DNA from: Crossaster papposus
Lineage: Eukaryota > Echinodermata > Asteroidea > Velatida > Solasteridae
DNA length: 64,000 bases
Direction: 5' to 3'
NCBI GenBank assembly: GCA_037893245.1
Contig: JBAIAA010000513.1
Span: 1-64,000, forward strand
The notes beneath the pieces are model-generated. The model saw nothing but the letters and a program-made list of their open reading frames with translations. It had not been told where the DNA came from and ran no database searches. Below are positions 23,336 through 34,845 of the stretch, in pieces (positions within the stretch are counted from its first letter, which is position 1; each line of letters begins with the position of its first letter). Both the position numbers and the translations under genes were made by a program.

Positions 23336-24369
23336 AAGGTTTTCACAAATTTGTCATAGCCCAGGCTGGGTTCAAACCCCCAACCCGCAGAACTACCCAC
23401 ACCCCAAACTACCCACACCCCACAAATTAAATGCTCAAGACCAGTAGGCCCCGGCACTTCCAGTATTGCCAATATCATGTAAGGGTTCAACCAATAAATG
23501 TCATAAGGGACCAAACTTTATGCGACACAGGAAAAAGTGATTAAAACTGGTTGGTGTTTTATCAACATGTGACAGTTTCTCGACCAATGGGAATAGCTTA
23601 ACTCTTTCGGGTATTCAAGAAGTATTGTCAGTGTGCAGCGCTGCCCATAATGAGGTGCACATTGAATTTTTATTTGCAGCAAGTTGGCAGTCTCAGCCGT
23701 TTAAGAATTTACGAGGTTTTAACGGGAGTTCAGTATTACCCCTCGAAAAACAGACATAACATAAAGTGGAAGTTTAAGAATAAAATTGAACAGTGAGTGA
23801 AATTCGATAATATCTATGTCGATTGATGCCAATTTTTAATGATTATTTCTGATTAGTTAGCCTTGTGAAAAACAACCCCTTTATGTTTTGAGTGACCCTG
23901 ACTGTTGCAGGAAAGTTAAAGCAAACATTTGTTTTTTGTTAGAAAGTTGAGGAGTTACGCTTTCGAAGTCTACCACATCTCTGCCGGTTTGACAAGCAAG
24001 CTTTTATTTAGATGCGAAATACGGCAAAATTACACACTTTCCTGTCTGAAATACACGTGTTTACATATTCGTGGATGTATCGCATGTCAACGTTTGCATG
24101 CTTTTATTCAAAACAAACAACGTGTACGCGTCAACAAGATGAACAACAATGCTTAATACACAGATCGCCTGATCAGGTCAGCTGACAGCCTTTGCAGAGT
24201 CGAGTTATGTGATTGGTCAGGACGTAAGCTGTTTTGGGGGATTGACCAATGAGAAATGAACGCTCGTGCAATACTGTTCTTTCACAACTTAATCCAAAAC
24301 ATTCGGAATACTCGTGAATTTGAGTGACCCCGACTGTTTTGGATCATCAAGTGAACAATAGTTACGAAA

Positions 24370-24590
24370 ATAAGTTAATCTAATAACCAAACACTAACCC
24401 AAACACTAACCCTAACCCACATCCTAATCCTAGTTTTTGAGTAATTTAAGTAAAATCCAAAAATCTAATTCGTGAAATTCCCAGTGGAGACCTATTCATC
24501 TATAGAAATTTACCCTCCGGAGACGTTTTGTCTCCATTGTACACATTGTGTTCATGTCTCCAGAGGGTACCGTATTTCGCACCATAACCG
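24370..24590 (+). repeat. Dispersed repeat E, copy 1
   Basis: ACCCTAACCCACATCCTAAT, CTATTCATCTATAGAAATTT and TGTCTCCAGAGGGTACCGTA; related copies at 34690 and 54764. Confidence 0.7.
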
Positions 24591-24855
24591 CTGGAGTATT
24601 GTGAGAATACTACATTCTTTCCTGAAATATTAGCCAATATCCTTCTTCAACGACATTTTTTAATAATCTTATTGTGTTCAGTTGGCAACCAGTTCATACT
24701 AGGCTTAAAAGCCATTATGTTAATATTTTACACAAATACAATAATGTTTGTTGCTGTATTTGAGGGTTTTTCATAAAATATAAATCAATGTAGAAGCATT
24801 AATGGGGCCATTTATATAATTTTGCCTTATTTCTTCATCTGAGCCACTCAGCTTT

Positions 24856-25131
24856 AAAGGGATCGTATACGTTTGGTAATTGGAACCCACTGTTTGTTTC
24901 AATCCTATATAATTATAGATATATACCATAAAACTAACCTGTAAAAGGTGGTAGCGATTTTGAGATATTGCCGAAAATCTGGAGCGGTTATGTCCACGCA
25001 GGAAGAATAATCTGCATTGGAATACACAATCTGAGAAATCTATCCAAAGCTGCTGTACTTCTTACCAAGTAATTTTTTATTGCCATTCATTTTTTGAGTA
25101 ATTACCAAACGTATACGATCCCTTTAATATG
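24856..25131. mobile_element. MITE with TTAAAGGGATCG-type TIRs (family C)
   Basis: AAAGGGATCGTATACGTTTG at the left and CAAACGTATACGATCCCTTT at the right are perfect inverted repeats extending to about 26 bp. Its TTAAAGG-like edge is shared with family B, suggesting related mobilisation. Confidence 0.85.
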
Positions 25132-25149
25132 TGGAGTGCAAGTTTTGCA

Positions 25150-25491
25150 AAAATAAATATCTTACTTATTTGATATTAAATAATGATTCTAGGCATCCAG
25201 AAAAATGATTGCGCTAGATATCCTGTAAATGTTCCGGATATTTTATTTTATTAAAAAAAAATTAAGATCGATAGATGGCAATCGCAAAAAAAAAAAACAA
25301 GAATAACTGCCCAACACGGGTTAAAAACAAATGCCGTTTTATTTTTTTGGTTCTCGGCATCTATGATAGTTAAACTTCAGACAGGTCAGTTAAACGATAT
25401 TTTCTATAAAATACAACCCCCCTTCCTCAAAAAAAAAAATCAACTCATTCCTGAAAATGCAAGCAATTAACCGAATGGTGTGTCCTTAAAG
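25150..25491 (+). mobile_element. TTAA-AGG MITE family B, diverged
   Basis: ATGATTGCGCTAGATATCCTG, AACGATATTTTCTATAAAATAC, and a decayed right end. Confidence 0.6.
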
Positions 25492-25608
25492 GAATATACA
25501 ACATTTGCGTGAAAAAAACAAATTATTATAAGATGCCTTACTGGACTATTGGTGAATGACAGTCTAAAGCATCCTGTAAAATTATGGCACCTGATGTGCC
25601 GACATTTT

Positions 25609-25675
25609 TAGTCCATGGGCCAGAGGCCAAATATTCACTTATTGGTACCACCTGAGGTGGCAAAATCTAAATATG
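25609..25675 (+). repeat. Left terminal inverted repeat of the XPG-type transposon
   Basis: It shares CCATGGGCCAG, CCAAATAT, GGTACCACC and GAGGTGGCAAAA with the inverted right end. Confidence 0.8.
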
Positions 25676-26316
25676 TTTTTTTGAAAGGTCTATGTCTAAG
25701 GATGATAGATTGATGTGATAGCAATTTCAGGGTGGTAGCTTATTGGTAGTAAATGCCAACTTTTTAAGCCTAATCAGAATGAGCTTACTACTTAAATCCT
25801 TAGCACTAGGGTTAGGATACGGTTGAACAATTTACAGTTACACAATTATGCTTTGTTGTGCAATGATGAAACTTGGTCAAATTATTGTTTAGCTATAGGT
25901 TTTTTTAAATGACGTCACGAAAACATATATATATAGCCTCCAGAGGGCGCTGTTCGTAGACGTATTTAATGTACTCATACATTACACAATTTGTTTAGAT
26001 GGCTAAACATTGTTTTAAATGTTATTCTTTTGTTAGTAAGTCATTTCGTTTGCCATGTGTCAATGTGCACGTATATGACACTAAATAAAAGCAACTTGTA
26101 TGACCATACAACGTCCTGTTCACATCAATAGTTACAAAATAACCTGCTCTTCAGTGGTGCATATTTTGTCCGCTACGTTTTAAGGCAAATGGTAGAGGAA
26201 AAGTAACAGCTACTTTAGGGTTACTAAAAAAGATTGAAAGTTGGCAACAGCCAATGCAATTAGCTGTAGGGTTAAATTGATTTTGTTTCTGTATATCGGC
26301 TGCCTGTCCACTCCCG

Positions 26317-28752
26317 TTACTCGTCATCTTCATCCTCGTCATCAGAATAATCTAGTTCACCTTCAGCATCTAATTCCTCCTCCACTTCCCTCTGGTTTGT
26401 GCACGTCTGGAGTTTACACATATCTGTGCACTTCAGTCCATTGGCAAGACATGTGCAGCCTGGTAGCTTGCAAGAGCACACACACTTGCAGGACATCAGT
26501 TCCAACACGGCGTTTGGTGCTGGGGACCCGCGCATCCACTCAATGGCAAGATTGCCGTCATCAGCTGTGGTCCATCCATACCCCTCTGGATTTGGAATGG
26601 TGGGTTCGCTTTGAAGACATCTCCTCCACACTGCAGTTTGGTAGTTCGCTCGTAAGACGTGCATCAGTAGACAGTCTTCACATGGTGGCAATTGACTGGA
26701 CTCAATCTCTCCCCGTTTGACATGAAATAGCTCATCATGCAGTTGGTTGACATTAGAGGTGCGGCTGGCAGGAGCATACATTTGGCAAGTAAACCTCTGC
26801 ATCTCACCAAAGAGTTCCTCTGATACTTTCCAAGAGCGTCCAAGCTCACCGAATGCCGCTTGGTAGGTCGGATCTTTTCTTACTTGCTTCAATGCATTTA
26901 ACTTTCCACGGCCTGCAAAAGCACTAACAGTATCGCAACCTGTCATTGCATGAAGCCCAACCAGGGCATTACAAACAGTGCTCCCGATTGATGATGCCAG
27001 TTTCCGAATGTCGATGAATCGTGTTCGGTTCAGTGTTCCACACTTCTGGTATATAGGGCAAGGTATGTCCTTGTTGGAGCAAAGACACAGTATGAGGACA
27101 TCTGTATCCTCAGCAGAGAATACGATGGCCTTGTAGCCATGCTCCGATGCGTGTAATGCATGGAGAAGCAAACGGGTGTCAGCTTCCTCTTGGGACGACT
27201 TCAGTTCTTTTACTTCCTCCCAGTTATTCAATGTAATCTTGTAGCAGAACTCTCCACATGTGACAATAAGCAATTTGTCTACGAGCTTGTGTACGTGCTT
27301 GGGCAATTTCCAATCTTCAACAAGGAATTTGATGAGGCTGGTCTTATTGAAAGAGCTGCAGAGATATTTCCGCCATTGCTGGATTTTGTGGCCTGGTGCA
27401 ATGTTCTTGAATTGAATGCCAGAGCTGGACCCTCGATTACATCGCTCGGCATTTTTGATGGATTTATCCAAATACACATCAAATACAACATCGATTCTGT
27501 GACTCTTTTCTCCCTCGCGCAGCACTAGAGACAGAGCAGATTCTGCTAACTCTGCAAAAGTCATGCCGGTCCCTTTCATCTTCTGTACAAGGCTCATTCC
27601 ATCGATGATGCATGCTGATGGGTTGGGGATGGTTTCTGCTGGAGCCACATTCTTTTCGAGCTCTCTGGCAAGTGCAGCTTTATTTGTCTTGCGAAGAGAC
27701 CCATCACCATTGGAGAGTGCCCATGGCAGAGGTCCCAATGGGTGCGCTAAAACTTCACTCATATTTACCTGTCTGCTCTGGGCAACAATGATCATATGAC
27801 CAAACAATTTTCTATCTGCCTTGAGGACAATCTCACTAGCTTGAGATTTGCAGCTGACCTTCTTTCTGTTCAAGTGAGTGAAAGTTTTCAAGCTCTGCTT
27901 TTTCATCTTGTCATGGAATTTGGTAGTTGGCGGGTCTTTCTCCAAGCGATCTTCCTTGAAATTCTTGTAAGTTTGTTCACCTACCGAGTGAGCCTTGAGA
28001 AGATCATTGGCAACGTCTGATGTAGCCAGGCTACTAGTGGACAAGCTGATCAAGTCATCTTGATCCTGGCTCAGTGGATTGATCCAACTGGTTTCCATTA
28101 GATCAACCAAAGATTGTATGTCAGACTCATCTTTGCGAATTCTAGGTAGTTGCAGATCTGGGTGATTCAGCTGGGAGCCACCTAGACCTCTCATGTCTCT
28201 AAGCTGTCTGAGATACTTGCTCCTGTACTCCGCTGTCAGATAGTACTTGCTGATTGCCCCTGGTTTTAGGCTAAACCCCTTGGTCCCGCCGGCAGTTTGT
28301 GTATCTTTGTTTACTGTCTCTTCGATGGTTTGGTCCACTGGAATCCTTCCAAATGGATTTGTTTGTCCAATCTGCACTGAGAAACCACCATTCATGAAGT
28401 GGGCATGGACCTATGGTTCATCGATGTGCAGTCGGGACATTTGTGCATGGTAGTAGGGGAGGTATCGGGCATAGTTGAGTCTGTCGTAAGCAAAGCACCA
28501 TGGAATCATGTCCTTGATGGATGCCAGATGAAGAATCCAATCGCCTTCTCTTGATGCTCGCATAATCTCCACCGTATCCACATAGGACATCCAGAATGTG
28601 GACAGATTTCCATTTCCATCTCTGAGGAAGCCAAGATAGACGTCAAACAGCTGCATGACACGGGCACATGATTTTGTATCCAAGACCTGCTGAAACTGTC
28701 CGTCACACACACAATCGTATTTCTGTTGATTTACATAGTTCACCGGAAAGTA
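26317..28752 (-). pseudogene. XPG/FEN-like nuclease ORF of a DNA transposon, with one in-frame stop
   Basis: The frame is open from 28752 to 26317 except for a single TAG at 28413-28411 (GAT GAA CCA TAG GTC CAT). This divides a 113-codon 5' part from a 692-residue 3' part. Numbering from the Met at 28395, the 3' part shows a complete XPG/FEN acidic set: IIDGMSL (D265), VVFDVYLDKSIKNAER (D306), SQEEADTR (E403, E404, D406), SAEDTDVL (D430, D432) and TGCDTVSAFAGRGK (D488, with the helix-hairpin glycines). Residues 636-667 form a dense cysteine array (CKCVCSCKLPGCTC...) like CXC/CRC DNA-binding modules, followed by an acidic tail. An intron acceptor (TTATTTCAG) precedes 28752. The ORF lies inside terminal inverted repeats, so it is a transposon protein, perhaps Academ-like. 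It is recently inactivated, or the TAG is polymorphic. Confidence 0.8.
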
Positions 28753-29100
28753 CTGAAATAATGAATATTTTTCCAGTTGTCAAGCCAGAGTACCGTAACA
28801 TACCAACCCCCCCCCCCCATCCCCCAAGGCAAAATTTTAAGTTGTGACAATCAACATGCACATACTAATTGTTCACCTGTCTGTACTTTATTGCCATTTA
28901 TCACATGCAATAACAGCGTAATTAAGTTTATGCCAACCCATATGCTAAACGATGTACATATAGGCCTATAATGCCATTTTAATGTAACTTAATGGCAAAA
29001 CGCAAAACTAAAAAAACAGAGACTAAGCTACTTATTTGGAGATGCTATCACATGTTTTTGTACTTAGGTCGATCTTACAAAGCATTTTGCACCCTTAATG

Positions 29101-29147
29101 TTTTGCCACCTCGGGTGGTACCGATATTTGGTCTGGCCCATGGACTA
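29101..29147 (-). repeat. Right terminal inverted repeat of the XPG-type transposon
   Basis: Reverse complement of the left end. Differences are single substitutions and a small indel. Confidence 0.8.
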
Positions 29148-29149
29148 TT

Positions 29150-29392
29150 TTAACCAGTTCGCGCTGGGATTATTTAAACATCACTGAGCCGAGGCGCGAG
29201 ATTATTTTTAACGAAACTCGATCCGAAGCGGGTTCAGGCCAATGGTACTGGGAAGCACACCCACGCATTTCCGGCCTTGCTCGCTGCTGACAGACATTTC
29301 CGGCCTTGCTCGTGACATGTTTATGCGTCATCTGTTTTAAATCTGGGGAAAACTTTGCATGTATATACGTCCTCCGGCCTGAAATGGTTACC
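29150..29392 (-). mobile_element. TTAA-type MITE family A
   Basis: TTAA-CCAGTTCGCGCTGGG at the left; the right end is degraded (CGGCCTGAAATGG-TTAC). It abuts the right TIR of the XPG-type transposon. Confidence 0.75.
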
Positions 29393-29639
29393 CCAAAACA
29401 AACATATTTTTTCCAGATGGTTACAGACGTTCAAAATAAAGGTATTTTTGGGTTGGGGGGGGGGGGGGTTGATGATGTTAAAGAGAACCAAACTTATTGA
29501 AGAGCACGACTTTATACACAAACTTTTAAAGTTTGTGGAACCGTCGATTAATGAAACGGTATTTAACCCACAAGAGGGCGCTACGTAAATTGACCGTGCA
29601 GTTAATTCGGCTTGCGCGCGCTTGGCGATGAGGTGCGGT

Positions 29640-30111
29640 AAGCACGTGGCTAGACGATAATGTTTACCAATCAGTGGGCTAAGTAAACGTGGTACGTCAT
29701 GCTTGAACGCTCCGTAAAATCAACTAAGCTTTTGTCAGCAGTTCGCGTCGGGAAGCCTGCTAACGGTGAACCGTTAGTTTCTTCAAACAGCGGGCGATTG
29801 CACGATTTGGAAAGCCAATATAAATCGACCCACTAACGATGAATAGACCGCAGTGCATGCGGCGCTCGCTTTCAGTCCGGACAGAATTAGTGCTTGCGGT
29901 CTAACCAAATCCGATTGTCATATTTGTAAACTACTTGTGTTTATCGCTTGTTCCGCTGGTCGATTGCCCGAGGAATTGTTCTCCGTATTGTCCAAGGTGA
30001 TTGGCAGTTTTCTGAGATTGCTATAGGAGGAGGCTGCGGTTTTGTATTTTCCTCTGATAAACACCGTGTCTCTAGAGAATGGGATGAGCATTCGCCAAGA
30101 TCTTCGTCGTG
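29640..30111 (+). promoter_or_regulatory. Putative promoter and non-coding first exon
   Basis: A CpG-rich island (GCGCGCGCTTGGCG nearby, GCATGCGGCGCTCGC) with an ACCAATCAG CCAAT box at about 29668 and a TATAAA-like element near 29820. It ends in a consensus GTAAGT donor at 30112. This is what the start of a plus-strand transcription unit would look like. The only plausible downstream partner in the window is the acceptor/ATG segment at 35592. Unproven. Confidence 0.4.
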
Positions 30112-31179
30112 GTAAGTTATCGGTCCATTGGTTTTGAAGTGTTCGAGTGGATGTCACGCAAAACCGATAAAAACGGCAGCGGACAGAAATTAAACTTTTC
30201 AGCTCTTTCGATTATTAAATGCGCCTATCCAACGGAAAATGTATTTCTTTAAATTGATTGCTTTTTTTTTCTTTGCAGGCATTATTCATGAAACATTAAG
30301 TAAAAATAGTTGCTTTTAAATTGTCTCAGTCATACTAGTTCCTTTTAGAGGATAGAGTGTTGTATACTTTAATTTCAACTTTAGTTTTGCTTTGCTTTGT
30401 TTGTTTGTTTGTTTGTTTGTTTAGCTACAAATAACTCGCATAAAAATGATGAGTCCGGCAGCTTATTTGAATTCTTAATGTTTAGGCCACATGGAGCCCC
30501 CCCCCCCCCCTCTAAATGTATAGTCCCCAGTCGGAGAGGTAAACCTTGTTATGTTTGATATACAATGTTTCTAATACTTTCAAAGAATCTGAATGGTGAC
30601 TGTCTTAGGGTTGAGCACTTTGAGATATCAATTATTTGAAATACCTGCCAAGTAACATTATTTGTTCCCATAATTGTGCATATTTTTTTTATTTTTTTTT
30701 TTTATTATTCTACTTGCACATTCTTACTTCAGTAAGTGACTGAATAATTACAAGAATATAGTAACAATGCAAAATGGCTACTATTATACCCTAAAATACC
30801 AGTATTTCCACCTAAAACAGACACTCCTCTGATTATCTCATGTGAGTGAGATTTTACTGACAAAAAATAATACAATTAAACCAGATGACGTGAACATTTC
30901 GGCCGTAAAGATGATACTGGTAGTGTTGAAATATACCACAAGAATTTAAAGGTCTTATCTTTTCTCCCACTCAAAAAACAACCAAACTCAACTTTCTTTC
31001 TTTGGCGATAGCGCAGCACAGGAGTGACGCTTGTTTTTCGCCTTTTATTAGTAAAATTTCGGCATCAACATTCATTTAAATTATATTTTCTACTCAAGTC
31101 AAGTTTACTCTCTTTCTACACATAACAGTGATTCTTTTATCCAGTATTTACAATGCGTATTGGTTTAACATATCTTGAC

Positions 31180-31542
31180 TTAAAGGTAGTATACACCATT
31201 TGCAGATATCAAAAATATTTACTACCGAATTATTAAGAAATATCTTACTCATTTGAAAGTAAATAATGATTCTAGGCATTCAGCAAAATGATTGCGCTAG
31301 ATATCCTGTAATTATTCCGAAAAGTATAATTTTATAAAGAAAAATTTGTGATCGCCGGCCGGCGATCGCGAAAAAACAAAGATAACATAAGAATAACTGC
31401 CCGACGCCCGTTTACAATCCATGATTGTAAAACTTTGGACAGGTCAGTTAAACGATATTTACTGTAAAATACAACCCCCCAAATCTACCTACATGTATTC
31501 ATGATAATTCGAGCAATTACCAATGGTGTATCCTACCTTTAA
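31180..31542 (+). mobile_element. TTAA-AGG MITE family B, complete
   Basis: TTAA-AGGTAGTATACACCATT ... AATGGTGTATCCTACCT-TTAA, 363 bp. It has an internal GATCGCCGGCCGGCGATC palindrome and the GCGCTAGATATCCTG block. A good type copy. Confidence 0.85.
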
Positions 31543-31917
31543 TGAAAAAAATAACTGTCATCAAATGCTTGAAGATTCTTATTTGGAGAACATGACTTCC
31601 AGTAAAAACCAGAGATAACATTTTTTTTAATGCTCTGGAATCCTGTGCCCAAAAACTGTTGGCGTCTTCTCAGTGTTGGGTGTTGGACTTCACCCTGAAT
31701 GAAAATCATAATAAACATCTTTATACATTTATAAACTCTTACAAAATATTTGTATAACGTGCGTCTCTGTCTCTCTGTGTGTGCTCCCTAGAACTGACTA
31801 CACAATGCACTTGCTGACCTATTTAAACCGCTTTCTATAAGCCCCCTTACGTAACGCTGCGCACCTGCTTTGGATTACTTGTTATTCGAATTCCCAAGAC
31901 AATTATTTCCACATAAT

Positions 31918-31919
31918 AC

Positions 31920-31956
<37 letters not shown>

Positions 31957-32290
31957 TGAGCATTTATATAGCGCTCAAACACAGAAAAAATGGTATCAGA
32001 GCGCTTAACAAAATACGAGGGAAAAAAAATACAAAAAACAAAACCAATTGAAATAAAAAAGTCTTAAGATCTTTCTTGAACTTTGTTAATGATGTGGCAT
32101 TACGGATGTAGTGAGGCAAGTTATTCCATAGCTTAGGACCAGCAGCGTAAAAACCTATATCACCAGACAGAGTGTTGGTTTTAGGCATCGTAACTAGTCT
32201 ATCATCTATGAACTGCGGAAACTGATTAGTCTTCTTTTCAAAAATAACTGCTGAAAATATAGCCATTGTGCTGCCGGACTATTAAGATCT
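31918..32290 (-). mobile_element. 5'-truncated L2/CR1-like LINE, 3' end
   Basis: The minus-strand frame encodes DIGFYAAGPKLWNNLPHYIR and then a Lys-rich helix, the familiar C-terminus of reverse transcriptases of L2/CR1/Rex-like LINEs. Downstream, reading minus, come AGCGCTATATAAATG and an (ATT)n tail at 31921-31955. A truncated 5' end and a microsatellite tail are the usual signature of target-primed insertion. Confidence 0.75.
31921..31956. repeat. (ATA)n microsatellite, LINE tail
   Basis: About 12 ATA units; forms the 3' tail of the reversed LINE fragment. Confidence 0.9.
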
Positions 32291-32444
32291 TTAGGCTAGG
32301 TCAAAAAAAATCTTTAGATTTTTAGTACCGCCCATCCCAATCACAAAAAGTGACAATGGGGCCTATTTTGTACTTTTCACAGGTTTTTTTTTTTTTCAAC
32401 AAAAGGTTTTCTTGTCTTTGGGCCTCACAGTGAATGTTGTTTTT

Positions 32445-32603
32445 TTAGTATATTTTAGGATAATGTTTTTAATTTTAGGATATCTAGCGCAATCATTTTG
32501 CTGGATGCCTACAATTATTATTTACTTTCAAATAAGTAAGATATTTTTTAATAAATTGGTAGTAAAAAAAATGATATCTGCAAATGGTGTATCCTACCTT
32601 TAA
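32445..32603 (-). mobile_element. TTAA-AGG MITE family B, half copy
   Basis: Only the arm with GGATATCTAGCGCAATC and the terminus GTGTATCCTACCT-TTAA. Confidence 0.7.
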
Positions 32604-32903
32604 TTTGTCCTCTTCACTTTGGATGTAAAGAAGTGAAATTTCTAAACTTTATAATATATATTCCCCCTCTCATCAATTTTGTGTATATATATTATATTTT
32701 TGCCCTAGGTTTGAGTGATGAAGTCTAATTTCAATTGGCGTCACATGCAATTTGTTGGCATGGCGACAAATTAGTCTGGCCACATCGTTATCAGTAGTGA
32801 ATCATTATCAATAATTTGGGGCAATTGATTAATCACATACACGATGTGAGCCATGTCTATTCACATCACGTCTCATATGAAGCAATATATGAGATGGAGA
32901 GAA

Positions 32904-32929
32904 CCCCCCCCCCCCCCCCCCCCCCCCCC
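32904..32929. repeat. Poly-C tract, 26 bases
   Basis: Uninterrupted; a poly-T/poly-G tract follows at 32980-33008. Confidence 0.95.
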
Positions 32930-33720
32930 TCCTTTGTGGTGGTCAGTGTGCTCACGGAATGTTGTGGTTGCTTTTTAGGGTTTTTTTTTTTTTTTGGGGG
33001 GGGGGGGGTGTGTTGGGTAACAATTGTCTAGGGAGTGTATAGGTATGGGGGACTAAGGCAAAATAAAAAATTTAAAAAAAATTAAAAGACAATAAAATGT
33101 TAAGATCGTATTTTAGACTTTAGCATCACTGTGTACATGTTCTGGAAATATTTTTGTTGTAATAGGAAGGCTAGGGTGTGACGTGTAGTCGTGTACGGTG
33201 CATACATGATCGACCCACATGAATTTTGATTTTTAATCGTGGGTGAACCATGTTTTAATTTTAAATTGGAAGATAGGGTGTGACATGTTTACTACATGAC
33301 TCGAATTAAGATGTGTCGGGCGGCCATTTAAAAAAAAAAAAAAAAAAAAAGGGCCTACTCCTCTCTTTTCTAACCCTAATTTACCATATTTAGTTAGTCT
33401 GCATTTTGTTAGTATTCGATATGAACAAGTACAAGCCAACTAGACTAGACTGAGACATTTTTCAGGGTAAACAAAATGGCAGAATCTTGTATGCTTGGAC
33501 TGTTCAGTAGTTTTATTCAATGACATGTTCCACCGCGCATTCTCAAATCCCTGTATTCTTTTGAAGACCGCTTTGTTATCACCTACATAATTTTTCAAAC
33601 GTCAATGGCAATTTTCAAAGTGATCCTTCATGTATTTCAACTACTGTAGGAATAATTCCCGGGGTTGTAACCCTAATCCTGTATCCCTTTATAGACCTTG
33701 AGATTTAATTTGCGACAGAT

Positions 33721-34077
33721 TTAAAGGTACATGTAGGATACAATTTTACTACCGAATTATTAAGAAATATCTTACCTTTTTTAAAGTAAGTAATGATTGT
33801 AGGCATCCAGCAAAATGATTGAGCTAGATATCCTGTGATTATTCCAAAAAATTGAATTTTATAAAAATAAATTATGATTGCCGTAAAACATAGAATATAA
33901 CCACTGCATGCCCGACACCGGTTAAAAACAAACATCATTTTTTTTGCTTTACTCAGCATCTATGATTGTAAAACTTTGGAAAGGTCAGTTAAACGATATT
34001 TCCTATAAAACACAACCCATTATATACACCAATTCATGATAATTCAAGCAATTACCAATGGTGTGTCCTACCTTTAA
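33721..34077 (+). mobile_element. TTAA-AGG MITE family B
   Basis: TTAA-AGGTACATGTAGGATAC ... AATGGTGTGTCCTACCT-TTAA. A short insertion is present in the left terminus. Confidence 0.8.
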
Positions 34078-34149
34078 ACCGACTCCACACTTATCAAAGT
34101 GTTGGTGGTTTTAGATTGCTCCCTTAAATATCCGCTCAAATTGCATTGT

Positions 34150-34344
34150 AAGCAAAATGATTGAGCTAGATCCTGTAATAGATATCCTGTCAAAAACCAA
34201 GCCCGACGCCAGTTGAAAATAAATGCCGTTTTTCTTGCTTTTTTCTTGGCATTCCATGGTCGGACAGGTCAGTTAAGGACATACTATAAAATACAACCCC
34301 CCAAATCCACCCATTCATGATAATTCAAGCAATTACCAATGGTG
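34150..34344 (+). mobile_element. TTAA-AGG MITE family B, partial
   Basis: GATTGAGCTAGATCCTG to CAATGGTGTATCTC. The right terminus is replaced by the LINE fragment. Confidence 0.6.
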
Positions 34345-34690
34345 TATCTCACAAAGACTGCAGAGAAGACGCGCCGTGATGTTGCAGATGCTGCTCGGGA
34401 ACGCCGACATGGACGACGTGCCATCTCTAACACCACGACAGGGCCTCAGACACTCTCATGTCATTTCTGTGGACGAAAAATCACTGCCAGAATTGGTCTC
34501 ATCTCTCATGAGCGAGCCTGTGCCAGAACTCACTCTGTTTGATGAGCTATATATTTACTTTTTTTTTTTTGACCCACCGAGTTGTGCCTGCATCAGTTGT
34601 TGTTTTATCTTGTTTGCTCTACATAGTCGTTATCGCTTAGCGATAGACAGCCTATTATTATCTCACACATGTACTTTTAACATACCCTGA
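34345..34690 (+). mobile_element. LINE 3' fragment with C-terminal zinc-knuckle motif
   Basis: The frame at 34345-34542 encodes KTAEKTRRD...CHFCGRKITARIGLISHERAC and then stops. C-x2-C...H-x4-C with 'SRIGL.SH' spacing is typical of the C-terminus of some LINE endonuclease/RT proteins. It replaces the right end of a TTAA-AGG MITE, so it was inserted next to or into it. Confidence 0.55.
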
Positions 34691-34845
34691 AAATTCCTAG
34701 TTTTCGTGTAAAACTCGAAGAATTTATTTCGTAAAACCTTGTGGGGACTTATTCCTCTATATAAACTGCCCTGTGGAGAACCTTGCACTCCTATTGTCCC
34801 CATTGTGTTTAGGTCTCCAAAGGGTAGCATATTGGGAATCAGTTT
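34690..34845 (+). repeat. Dispersed repeat E, copy 2 (diverged)
   Basis: CCTTGTGGGGACTTATTCCT and GTCCCCATTGTGTTTAGGTC. Confidence 0.6.

Larger units (their letters stand above)
22807..25608. other. Intergenic, repeats only
   Basis: Besides the minisatellite, repeat E and MITEs listed, 23530-24350 holds two CCAAT/ATTGG pairs but no exon-like ORF. Confidence 0.5.
25609..29147 (-). mobile_element. 3.5 kb DNA transposon with TIRs, XPG-nuclease type (possibly Academ-like)
   Basis: The left end (25609-25675) begins TAGTCCATGGGCCAG, followed by GGTACCACCTGAGGTGGCAAAA. The right end (29101-29147) is its reverse complement with a few substitutions (TTTTGCCACCTCGGGTGGTACC, then CTGGCCCATGGACTA). Both ends abut TTTT (25605-25608, 29148-29151), a possible 4-bp target duplication, although this is low-complexity sequence. 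The only long ORF inside is the minus-strand XPG-like nuclease. Academ transposons are known to encode XPG-type nucleases and to make 3-4 bp duplications; the assignment here is inference. A TTAA-type MITE abuts the right end. Confidence 0.75.

Noticed and set aside
22969-23514. Long cysteine/valine/tryptophan-repeat ORFs on both strands
   Set aside because: They are translations of the 11-bp minisatellite, which has no stop in any frame.
26241-28453. Plus-strand ORFs opposite the XPG-like nuclease
   Set aside because: Antisense shadows; the minus-strand frame has the conserved motifs.
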